Shown here piece by piece: positions 1 to 7,800 of a DNA stretch of 29,171 nucleotides. Both the position numbers and the translations under genes were made by a program. Within the stretch, counting starts at the first letter, position 1, and every line of letters begins with the position of its first letter. The notes below the pieces were generated by a model, which worked only from the letters and a program-made list of their open reading frames with translations, was not told the DNA's origin and did not search any database. This DNA is from an uncultured Collinsella sp. (lineage in GTDB: Bacteria > Actinomycetota > Coriobacteriia > Coriobacteriales > Coriobacteriaceae): positions 1-29,171 of the forward strand of contig CAUACA010000024.1 of NCBI GenBank assembly GCA_958427355.1. Reading direction: 5' to 3'.

Positions 1-42
1 CGTAGCCCGAGACGGTCCCGGGCTGACAATTTCGACTGTAAT

Positions 43-61
43 GGACGTTCTTAAACGACTA
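43..61 (+). repeat. 19-bp intergenic repeat, copy 1
   Basis: The sequence GGACGTTCTTAAACGACTA occurs here and again, identically, at 13640-13658. Both copies are intergenic. In the second copy the wider unit is bounded by TAGTC (13630-13634) and GACTA (13654-13658), a short inverted pair. I see no gene in 1-158. Besides this repeat there is a 6-bp inverted repeat at 4-9/19-24, which may be the tail of an upstream terminator. Confidence 0.6.
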
Positions 62-158
62 CTGTGTGTCTATTAATTTTTCGCGCACATGCCGCGCTGC
101 TGGTTGAGGGCGTATATCCTGTCTTATTGTCAGTAACACAAAATAGGGAAGGCACCAG

Positions 159-1085
159 ATGCAACCTCGGCAACAGCGCGGCATGCAGACCCAGCCGGTA
201 TGCAGCCGTCGCATCTTTTTGGGTAGCGCTCTCGCTGCGAGCGCTTCCGTCGTCGCCGGCGCGCTCGCCGGCTGTCAGCGCCCGTCCACGCTCAAGGTGG
301 TTCAGCCCACGACGGGCGGCGGTCGCGACGACCTGTCCGATTCCGTGATCGGCAAGGACAAGATCCGCATCGGCATGGAGGCGGCCTACGCCCCGTACAA
401 CTGGCAGGTTTCCGAAGCCAGTGAATACACCATCCCCATCGACAACGTGCAGGGTGCCTATGCCGATGGCTACGACGTGCAGATCGCCAAGATCGTCTGC
501 AAAGCCCTCGGTGGCGAGCCCGTTGCCGTCAAGCAGAGCTTCTCGGGTCTTATCGATTCGCTCAACAACGGCCAGATCGACCTCATCATCGCCGGCATGA
601 GCGCCACGCCCGAGCGCGAGGAGTCTGTTGGCTTCTCCGATCCGTACTTTATCGGTTACTTTGGCCTGTTCGTAAAAGAGGGCTCGCCCTACCAAAACGC
701 GACCAAGCTCAGCGACTTTAGCGGCGCTACGGTGCTCGGCCAAAAGGACACCATGCTCGATACCGTCATCGACGAGATTCCGGGCGTTGTGCACAAGAAC
801 CCGGTCGATTCGGTTCCCACGGTGTTTTCGAACCTGCTGCAGGGCACGTGCGACGCCGTGACCTACAACACCGAGAATGAGAAGGGCTATATGGCCCAAA
901 ATCCCGGTATCGTCCCCATCCATTTTGCCGAGGGCGAGGGCTTTAAGCAGGAGGTCGCGGCAAATGTCGGTTGCCGCAAGGGCTCGGACAAGCTGCTTAA
1001 GCTCATCGACAAGACACTCAAGGGCATTAGCCAAGAGGAGCGCGACCAAATGTGGGACGCGTGCCTCGACCGTCAGCCGGCATAG
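159..1085 (+). CDS. amino-acid ABC transporter substrate-binding lipoprotein
   Basis: Extracytoplasmic solute-binding protein of the polar amino-acid family (SBP family 3), which would capture an amino acid and deliver it to the permease encoded just downstream. The 308-residue protein begins with a signal segment carrying a twin-arginine motif, S-R-R-I-F-L at residues 16-21. A hydrophobic stretch follows, then the lipobox L-A-G-C with the lipidated Cys at 39. It is therefore probably Tat-exported and then membrane-anchored. The body has family features such as the 'IRIGMEAAYAPYNW' opening, a 'GYDVQIAK' segment and 'DLIIAGMSATPER'. The start at 159 is preceded by a purine-rich GGGAAGG. The permease starts 9 nt after the stop, so the three transporter genes look like one operon. 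The substrate cannot be read from sequence; histidine, glutamine or arginine are equally possible. Confidence 0.9.
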   Translation: MQPRQQRGMQTQPVCSRRIFLGSALAASASVVAGALAGCQRPSTLKVVQPTTGGGRDDLSDSVIGKDKIRIGMEAAYAPYNWQVSEASEYTIPIDNVQGAYADGYDVQIAKIVCKALGGEPVAVKQSFSGLIDSLNNGQIDLIIAGMSATPEREESVGFSDPYFIGYFGLFVKEGSPYQNATKLSDFSGATVLGQKDTMLDTVIDEIPGVVHKNPVDSVPTVFSNLLQGTCDAVTYNTENEKGYMAQNPGIVPIHFAEGEGFKQEVAANVGCRKGSDKLLKLIDKTLKGISQEERDQMWDACLDRQPA

Positions 1086-1094
1086 GGAGGCAGC

Positions 1095-2243
1095 ATGAAA
1101 ACCATCAATCGCCTGGCCTCCTTTATCAAGGCCGACCACCGTTATGTATACCTAGGCACGAGCGTTATCGCGGCGCTCGGCCTGGCGTTTAGCCAGCGCA
1201 ACCCCACGCCGCTGAGCTTCTTGGCCCCCACGGGCGTGTTCCAAGATTGCCTTTGGGCGATCCTGTGGGCCTGGCTCGTCGTGTCGACGGCGGCGCTGGT
1301 CACCAAGCTCATGCACTGGAGTGACTATCGCGAAACGTCGCCGTTTGCTTCCGAGCGCTTCCGTCGCGGCGTGCGCCTGGGCAGCTATGTCGTGGTCGCC
1401 ATCGCGGCGATCTTTTTCGTGGACCGCTGCGTCATGTCGTTTATCGACCTGGTGCAGGTGAGCATTGTCTCGGATTCCAACCCCAGCGACTTTTTGTCGA
1501 GCCTGGTCTACATGACCTACAAGAGCGGGGACTTCTTTATTCGCGGTATCGAGATCACCATCGCGCTTGCCACCTTCGGCACCGTCATCGCATTCTTCCT
1601 GGCGCTGCTCTTCGTGTTTTTGCGCATTCAGACCTTCGATCGCGTGGACAACGACCTGGTGCGCTTCTTTAAGAGTATCGGCCGCGGCTTTGCGGCCGTC
1701 TACTCCACCATCGTGCGCGGCACGCCCATGATGGTCCAGGGTCTGCTCATCTATTACGCGGGCTTCACCGTTTTGCGCGGCATGGGCTTCGAGACCGCCC
1801 AGGCCAACCAGATCTGGAGCACCTTCACCGCTGGCCTCGTCACCATCTCGCTCAACTCCACCGCCTACATGATGGAGGTCCTGCGCGGCGGCATCGAGTC
1901 CATCGATTCCGGCCAGGCCGAGGCGGCGCGCTCGCTGGGCCTGTCGCAGTGGCAGGCTATGCGCAAGGTCGTGTTCCCCCAGGGCATTAAAAACGCGATT
2001 CCGGCGCTCACCAACGAGCTCATCATCAACATCAAGGATTCGTCGGTGCTTTCGGTCATCGGCGTGTTTGACCTCATGTACGCCACCACCACCGTCGCCG
2101 GCGTGTACTACCGCCAGATGGAGGTCTACTGCGTGGCGCTCGTGGTCTACCTGATCCTGACGCTCGTGGCGAGCCGCCTGCTCGAGGCCTTTGGCAAAAA
2201 GCTCGGCGCCGAGGCCCCGGCAACGCTGCCCAGCTCCAACTAG
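1095..2243 (+). CDS. amino-acid ABC transporter permease (HisM/GlnP type)
   Basis: Inner-membrane channel subunit of the importer, 382 residues. The C-terminal ~230 residues form the usual BPD-transport-1 domain. It includes the ATPase-docking EAA loop, visible as EAARSLGLSQWQAMRKVVFP (nt 1921-1980), and the preceding segment on the 'STIVRGTPMMVQ' pattern. The N-terminal ~150 residues are extra compared with the usual 215-250-residue permeases. They hold further hydrophobic stretches (around residues 20-35, 45-65 and 95-115), so the protein probably has additional membrane helices. The start is preceded by AGGGAGG at optimal distance. The ATPase gene follows after 22 nt. No separate second permease is present, so the channel is probably a homodimer. 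Confidence 0.9.
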   Translation: MKTINRLASFIKADHRYVYLGTSVIAALGLAFSQRNPTPLSFLAPTGVFQDCLWAILWAWLVVSTAALVTKLMHWSDYRETSPFASERFRRGVRLGSYVVVAIAAIFFVDRCVMSFIDLVQVSIVSDSNPSDFLSSLVYMTYKSGDFFIRGIEITIALATFGTVIAFFLALLFVFLRIQTFDRVDNDLVRFFKSIGRGFAAVYSTIVRGTPMMVQGLLIYYAGFTVLRGMGFETAQANQIWSTFTAGLVTISLNSTAYMMEVLRGGIESIDSGQAEAARSLGLSQWQAMRKVVFPQGIKNAIPALTNELIINIKDSSVLSVIGVFDLMYATTTVAGVYYRQMEVYCVALVVYLILTLVASRLLEAFGKKLGAEAPATLPSSN

Positions 2244-2265
2244 GCTCAAGACGAGGAGAATCATC

Positions 2266-3051
2266 ATGGCAGATACCGCCACTACCGGCACCGCGGCCGC
2301 CGCACAGACAAATGAGCCGCTCATCCGCGTCGAGGGCCTGCGCAAGAGCTTCGGCTCGCTCGAGGTGCTCAAGGGCATCGACCTGTCCGTTAACCCCGGC
2401 GAGGTCGTCACCATTATCGGCGCCTCGGGCTCGGGCAAGTCGACCTTCCTGCGCTGCCTCAATCTGCTCGAGACCCCGGACGCGGGCCACATCTGGTTCC
2501 ACGGCCAGGACCTTACGGCCGAGCGCTGCAATATCAATAAACTCCGCGAGGACATCGGCATGGTGTTCCAGGGCTTTAACTTGTTCAACAACATGGATGT
2601 GCTCGACAACTGCACGCTCGCGCCCGTCACGCTCAAAAAGATGAGCAAGGCCGAGGCCGAAAAGGTCGCGCTAGAGCATCTGGCAAGCGTGGGACTCGAA
2701 AAGTTCGCACACGCCGCCGTGGGTCGCCTGTCCGGCGGCCAAAAGCAGCGCGTGGCCATCGCCCGCGCCTTGTGCATGAACCCGCAAATCATGCTGTTCG
2801 ACGAGCCGACCTCTGCGCTCGACCCCGAGATCGTGGGCGAGGTGCTCGAGGTCATGCGCAAGCTCGCCGCCGACGGCATGACCATGGTCGTCGTTACCCA
2901 CGAGATGGCCTTCGCGCGTACCGTGTCCGACCGCGTGGTCTTTATGGACCAGGGCGTGGTGCTCGAGGACGCCGCGCCGGCTGAGCTCTTTGGCAATCCT
3001 AAGCACCAGCGCACCCGCGAGTTCCTCTCGCGTTATCTCGAGGACAAATAA
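2266..3051 (+). CDS. amino-acid ABC transporter ATP-binding protein (GlnQ/HisP type)
   Basis: Cytoplasmic ATPase that powers the importer, 261 residues. Walker A is GASGSGKST, the signature is LSGGQKQR, Walker B is MLFDEPTSALD and the switch histidine lies in VVVTHEM. All are intact and in order. The open frame extends upstream to 2191 inside the permease gene, but the ATG at 2266 has a GAGGAGAA ribosome binding site and gives the normal length with a short Ala/Thr-rich lead. The order binding protein-permease-ATPase with small gaps supports one transcription unit. High confidence in the class; substrate unknown. Confidence 0.93.
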   Translation: MADTATTGTAAAAQTNEPLIRVEGLRKSFGSLEVLKGIDLSVNPGEVVTIIGASGSGKSTFLRCLNLLETPDAGHIWFHGQDLTAERCNINKLREDIGMVFQGFNLFNNMDVLDNCTLAPVTLKKMSKAEAEKVALEHLASVGLEKFAHAAVGRLSGGQKQRVAIARALCMNPQIMLFDEPTSALDPEIVGEVLEVMRKLAADGMTMVVVTHEMAFARTVSDRVVFMDQGVVLEDAAPAELFGNPKHQRTREFLSRYLEDK

Positions 3052-3074
3052 CCGACCGCAAACGCGTACGTGGC

Positions 3075-3099
3075 AGGGCCGCTCCGGTGGGGCGGCCCT
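3075..3099 (+). terminator. GC-rich hairpin after the ABC ATPase gene
   Basis: An 8-bp perfect stem (AGGGCCGC at 3075-3082 pairs with GCGGCCCT at 3092-3099) with a 9-nt loop, 24 nt after the ATPase stop. The downstream tract TTGTCGTC is only weakly T-rich. It could be a partial terminator or a processing hairpin that lowers expression of the peptidase gene starting at 3124. Confidence 0.45.
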
Positions 3100-3123
3100 T
3101 GTCGTCACAATCGAAAGGATGTC

Positions 3124-4539
3124 ATGGCCGAGGTTTGGCGCTTTTTTGCGCATGAGGATGATTTTGCCGATCTGGACGAGGCTGGTGCGTGCGAGCGCCT
3201 GGGCCGCGTGCTGTCGTTTCCGACCATTTCGAGCATGGATGCCGAGGCAGTGGACTGGCAGCCGTTCGACGACCTGCGCGCCTATATGCAGCAGGCCTGG
3301 CCGCACGTATTTACAGCGGGTAAGGTCGAGCTCATCGATCATTCGTTGCTGGTGACGCTTTCCGGCTCCGACCCCGCACTCAAGCCCGTTGTGCTCATGG
3401 GTCATATGGACGTGGTCCCCGTGGTGCCGGGTACCGAGGACGACTGGACGTACGCCCCCTTTAGCGGGCATGTAGACGACACCTACATTTGGGGTCGCGG
3501 CGCCATCGATATGAAAGACCAGGTCGCAGGCATTCTCGAGGCGGTTGAGTATGCGCTGGCGCACGGTTGGCAGCACGAGCGCACGCTGCTCCTGGCCTTT
3601 GGCCAGGACGAGGAGACTACGCAGTACGGCGCAGGCGCCATCGGCCGCGCGCTCGAGGAGCGCGGCATTGAGCTTGAGTACCTGATCGACGAGGGCGACT
3701 ACCGCATCGTTTCGGCTGCCGAGTACAGCGCGGGCGAGGACTGGCTCATGCACGCCGACCTTGCCGAGAAGGGCTATGCCGATATCGTGCTCAAGACGAA
3801 GAGTGAGGGCGGGCATTCGTCCAACCCCTACGGTGGCACATCGCTCGAGGTGCTCAGCCGTGCCATCACCGCAATCTGTGATATCGAGTGGCCGACGCGC
3901 GTGACCGACTTGCTTGCCGCCCAGCTCGTCGAGTTGGGGCTCTACACGGCCGACGAGATTGCCTCCAACAAGGACACCATCGTGCGCGAGTGCCTCGCCA
4001 GCAAGAAGCTCTACCCGCTCGTGACGACCACCTGCGCGCCCACGCAGATCGAGGGCGGCAGCACCGGCGCCAACGTAATGCCGCAGGATATGTGGGCTAA
4101 TATCAACTTCCGCATGCTCGAGGGCACGAGCGTGGCCGACGTTGTGGCGCGCTGCCGTGATGCGGTTGCCGGGGCGGACCTTGCCGGTCGTGTCGAAGTG
4201 GAGCTGGGTCCCGGCAGCTCCGAACCCTCGCCGTCCCCGCGCATCGGTGGTCCCGGTCTCGAGGTGGTTCGCTCCATCGCCGCCTGCTATTTCCGTGATC
4301 CAAAGGGGACGGAGGAAAACGGATCATTCGAGCCAGTGGCAATTGTGCCCTCGACCGTGATCGGCGCGACCGACGCTGCCAACTACCAGCGCATTTGCTC
4401 CGAGTGCATTCGCTTCTCGGCCTTTGTGGTAGACGATGACGAGTGCGACCGCGGCGTCCACGGCACCAACGAGCGCATCACCCGTCGCGCCTACCTCCAA
4501 GGCATCCGCTTCCTCATCGCCCTGCTCCACACGCTCTAG
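3124..4539 (+). CDS. M20-family metallopeptidase / deacylase
   Basis: Cytoplasmic zinc-dependent hydrolase of the M20 family (ArgE/DapE/CPG2/PepV-like), 471 residues. The metal-binding framework is clear. The first histidine lies in GHMDVVPVVPG (His94). The bridging aspartate lies in GRGAIDMKD (Asp129). The catalytic/metal glutamate pair is in FGQDEET (residues 163-164). A late histidine lies in GVHGTNERI. The segment 'EGGHSSNP' matches the dimerisation-domain substrate loop. ATG 3124 follows AAAGGA at normal spacing; an in-frame ATG at 3070 has no such site. Its position behind an amino-acid importer suggests a role in peptide or acyl-amino-acid use, but the substrate cannot be told. The length fits carboxypeptidase/dipeptidase members better than DapE. 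Confidence 0.88.
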   Translation: MAEVWRFFAHEDDFADLDEAGACERLGRVLSFPTISSMDAEAVDWQPFDDLRAYMQQAWPHVFTAGKVELIDHSLLVTLSGSDPALKPVVLMGHMDVVPVVPGTEDDWTYAPFSGHVDDTYIWGRGAIDMKDQVAGILEAVEYALAHGWQHERTLLLAFGQDEETTQYGAGAIGRALEERGIELEYLIDEGDYRIVSAAEYSAGEDWLMHADLAEKGYADIVLKTKSEGGHSSNPYGGTSLEVLSRAITAICDIEWPTRVTDLLAAQLVELGLYTADEIASNKDTIVRECLASKKLYPLVTTTCAPTQIEGGSTGANVMPQDMWANINFRMLEGTSVADVVARCRDAVAGADLAGRVEVELGPGSSEPSPSPRIGGPGLEVVRSIAACYFRDPKGTEENGSFEPVAIVPSTVIGATDAANYQRICSECIRFSAFVVDDDECDRGVHGTNERITRRAYLQGIRFLIALLHTL

Positions 4540-4739
4540 AATGTGACAAAGGGACTGAGCCGGCAACTGGCAACCGGTTTCATCGGTAATGAGATAAAAA
4601 CTGTCATAGAAAAAGACTAAGATATCTTAAGAGACATATGCTGGGGTTGGTATTCCATGAACGACTGCGGGCATGTGCCAGACTGCCTCGCCCCCCGGGG
4701 AGCGCCCGGGCAGGTCGCCGTGTGACTGGGGAGGAAATT
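4540..4739 (+). promoter_or_regulatory. leader region of the surface-protein gene with palindromes
   Basis: No gene is apparent between the peptidase and 4740. The stretch 4580-4640 is AT-rich against the surroundings and contains the perfect 12-bp palindrome TAAGATATCTTA (4618-4629), a plausible operator or promoter element. Nearer the start is a very GC-rich self-complementary stretch (about 4680-4715, with CCCCGGGG and CCCGGG palindromes). A good ribosome binding site, GGGGAGGAAATT, stands in front of ATG 4740. I could not fix a convincing -35/-10 pair. Confidence 0.4.
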
Positions 4740-4820
4740 ATGCAGGAGCTCAGAGAGACGACGTCTCTACTCGTGAATAATGTTATCGGGGGGGGGTCCC
4801 AGCAGGGAACATCCTGGTAG
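4740..4820 (+). CDS. short frame with strong start; out-of-phase 5' end of the adhesin gene
   Basis: ATG 4740 has the best ribosome binding site in the region (GGGGAGGAAATT, 4729-4739). As read here it encodes only 26 residues (MQELRETTSLLVNNVIGGG...) before TAG at 4818-4820. It passes through the G9 run at 4788-4796. Removing one G (or adding two) would bypass the stop and join this frame directly to the adhesin frame. That would add about 36 residues before the adhesin start at 4849. I read it as the true 5' end of the adhesin gene in an off phase, or as a leader peptide with translational coupling. A sequencing error in the G run would produce the same picture. Confidence 0.55.
   Translation: MQELRETTSLLVNNVIGGGSQQGTSW
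4788..4796 (+). repeat. homopolymeric G9 tract, putative phase-variation switch
   Basis: Nine consecutive G lie 48 nt downstream of the ATG at 4740, inside the translated leader. With nine G the 4740 frame stops at 4818. With eight (or eleven) it continues into the 2.2-kb-residue surface protein; with ten it enters the third frame. Long G runs in the 5' coding part of surface genes are a classical slipped-strand switch. Confidence 0.7.
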
Positions 4821-4848
4821 ACACCGGCCGCGCGAGCGGTGGTCCGTC

Positions 4849-7800
4849 ATGTCTTATGGCCGTCGTCGCGGGCTGTGCCCGGTCTCGCCATATGCGATTG
4901 TTCTGGCCCTCGCCGTCGCGCTGACGGTGGGTTTCTTCCTGCCGACCCGTGCGGAAGCAGCGTTTCCGGACCACACGGTCACGACGACTTCGCCCTCGGG
5001 GACGACGATCAACCTGTTTGATTACTGGGTGAATCCCGATGACCATCTGTCGGTTTCCGGCAACGGCGGCATCAACGCAAACCACCTGTTCCAGTTCAAG
5101 GATCAAGGAGCCAGCGAGGATCTTAACAAGTATACGGGTGGCTCCCAGGTCCGCACCGGCATCGTGAACAACGTTCTTGCCGGTGGTTACCCGAGACTCA
5201 CCGACCGCTGGAAGGGAGAATCCCTCGGCTACCTGTTTGATTCCTCCGTCCATACGGGCAAGATATCCCATATGGGTGTGACGGGTTTGTTGCGGGTCAA
5301 GGGCGGCTACTACGAGTATGACAGCTCGCAGAACTACGCGGCGTACAACGCCAATAAGAATGCATTTGATGTCTACAATGCTGCCGGCGTTAAGCAAGCG
5401 GGGTCTGGGCCTCAGACAGTAGGCCAGTTCTTCCCCTTCGATGCGGCCGATGAGGTATTCAAGGAAGAGGACGGCAAACTCGTCCCGAACGGCATTACGT
5501 CGCAGAACGTCGCTGACCCTCAATATAACGGTAACAAACCCCTCAACCATTATTTCGGCCTCTCAATGTCCACGCGATTCGTGCAGCCGAAGGATGGCAA
5601 AACGAACGCTGGCAAGCCCATGACCTTCGAGTTCGCCGGAGACGACGACGTCTGGGTGTTCATTGACGATGTCCTCGTGGGCGACATTGGCGGCATCCAC
5701 ACCAGTGCTGATCTGACCATTAACTTCCAAACGGGCGACATCAGCGTTAACAATTCCGCAAATGGTACGCTGGAAAGCAAGTTCAAGGATGCGGGGCGGG
5801 ATATTTCGGGCTTCAACGGCAACACCTTCGCTGACAGCACCAACCACACGCTCAAGTTCTTCTACTTGGAGCGTGGCGCCACCGACTCCAACATGAGGCT
5901 CAAGTTCAACCTCGTGACGGTTCCCGAGTCCGACATTATCAAGTTCGACCAGGATGGCGGTCTGGTGGAGGGTGCTCAGTTCGCGCTGTACAAGACAGAC
6001 GAGAGCTTCGCTGACACGACCGCCAATCCAAATAACCTACTTGGCTCCGGCACCACGAACGCGAATGGACAACTGACGCTCACAAATAAGGCGGACAACG
6101 GCGTTATCAACTTCGATGACCTTTATAAAGAGTATCATTACAAGTACTACCTCCTGAAGGAAACAAAGGCGCCCAACGGTTACCGCTCGAGTCTCACGGC
6201 GACGGATGGCAGCATGCAGCTCGAGTACGTGCCCGCGAGCGACAAGAACGACGCGGGCGGTGTCATCATCAACCGCGGCGGTATGGACGCGGGCAGCGTC
6301 GTGTGGAAGACCGGTGCGTTCGCCGCCGCGAAGGAGACCATCACCGCGCCGCCGACCGTGTACAAGGCAAATAATGACCTGACGAAGTCCAACGAGACCG
6401 TCAACCTGGACTCCGGCATACTGTTCGCTGTGGTGCTCAAGCGCGATAAAAGCGCAGGCACGGGTATCAAAGATCAGAACAATTGGTACGCCGTGTCGGG
6501 CGACCCATCGACGGGAGCGGGGTACACCCTCGCCGAGAATCCGAGCAAGGCCGGCGCTATCGAGGCGGCGAAGAAGGACCTGCACGCCTTCACGCTCAAC
6601 ACGAGCGGCCAGTACCAGGTAGAGATTCAAAATCTGCCCGGCGACATCTCCAACTACTACTACCTGCTGAGCGGTAATGACCGCAAGAATGCCGAGTACA
6701 CGGTGGCCATCTACCATACAAAGGCGAGCTCGATCGGCGACGCGACTCCCGAGAACACCGTCCACGTGTACAGCGACGACATCGCAGGCGGCACGAACTT
6801 CAAGCGACAGTTCGCCACGCGCTTGCTCGTCACGAACATCCAGAATCGCCTGTTCGTGCAGAAGACCGATACCGAGGGTAAGCCCGTTGACGGGGCGAAG
6901 TTCGCCCTGTACACCTCCAGCCAGGTGACTACGGAGAACGGCAAGGTCATGCTCAATGGCGAGCAGACCCCCTACGACACCCTGACGACGGGGTCGGTCG
7001 ACTACCCGGTCCTGCTCGAAGGTGCGGGCATATTCCCGAATACGAGCAACGGTAACAGGCCGCTCGTGAAGGGGACCTACTTCCTAAAGGAGGTCTCGGC
7101 GCCCGAGGGCTTCCTGCTTAACGACACGCTTACCAAGGTGATTGTGGACGATTACGGCGTCCATGCCGATGCTGGTACGGACGATGACGGTGTTTCGACG
7201 TTCGTGGGTCCGGGCGCGCTCATGAAGAGCCTGGGCCAGTTTGGCGCAGAGGGTGACATCGACAACACGCTCACGTGGATCAAGGGCCAGCGCCAGACGT
7301 CCGACGGCAAGCTCGACGGCAACGACAACCTTTCCTGGAACAATGACGCCAAGGGCGGCGAGGATGAGGTGCGCCTCAAGTACGGCGCCAACGGACGTGT
7401 CTACCAGTATGGGCCCACCGAGGAGGGTAAACCTTATCGCTTGGAGACCGAGACGGGCTGGATACGTATGGGCATCACGCAGGACGAGCAGCCCAAGGGG
7501 ACCACGTCGAAAGGTGCCCGCGCCGATCTGCGTGGCATGAACCTGAACGCCCTGTTCACGGGCGCCACCTGCGTGCGCGTGGCGAACGAACGCGAGGCGA
7601 GCCTCGAGGTGACGAAGAAGGTTGTCGTGCCCGATGGTCTGACGGGCAATAAGGACGCGGGGTTCACCTTCAAGTTCACCGTGCCCGTGGGGAAGACGTA
7701 CAAGGCCGCAGTGTTCGAGAAGGCGGGGACTGCGAGCGAGCGGCGGGTCGGCAACGTGTTCGACCTGACGAACGGCTATTCGCAAACCATCAAGGCCGAC

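Noticed and set aside
1152..3014. Long minus-strand open frame (620 codons) opposite the permease/ATPase genes
   Set aside because: It lies over two genes with intact family motifs, and its composition is that expected of a complementary shadow in GC-rich DNA.
4298..4326. Purine-rich AAAGGGGACGGAGGAAAACG stretch inside the M20 gene as an inserted repeat
   Set aside because: No second copy in the window, and the reading frame and C-terminal family residues continue normally.
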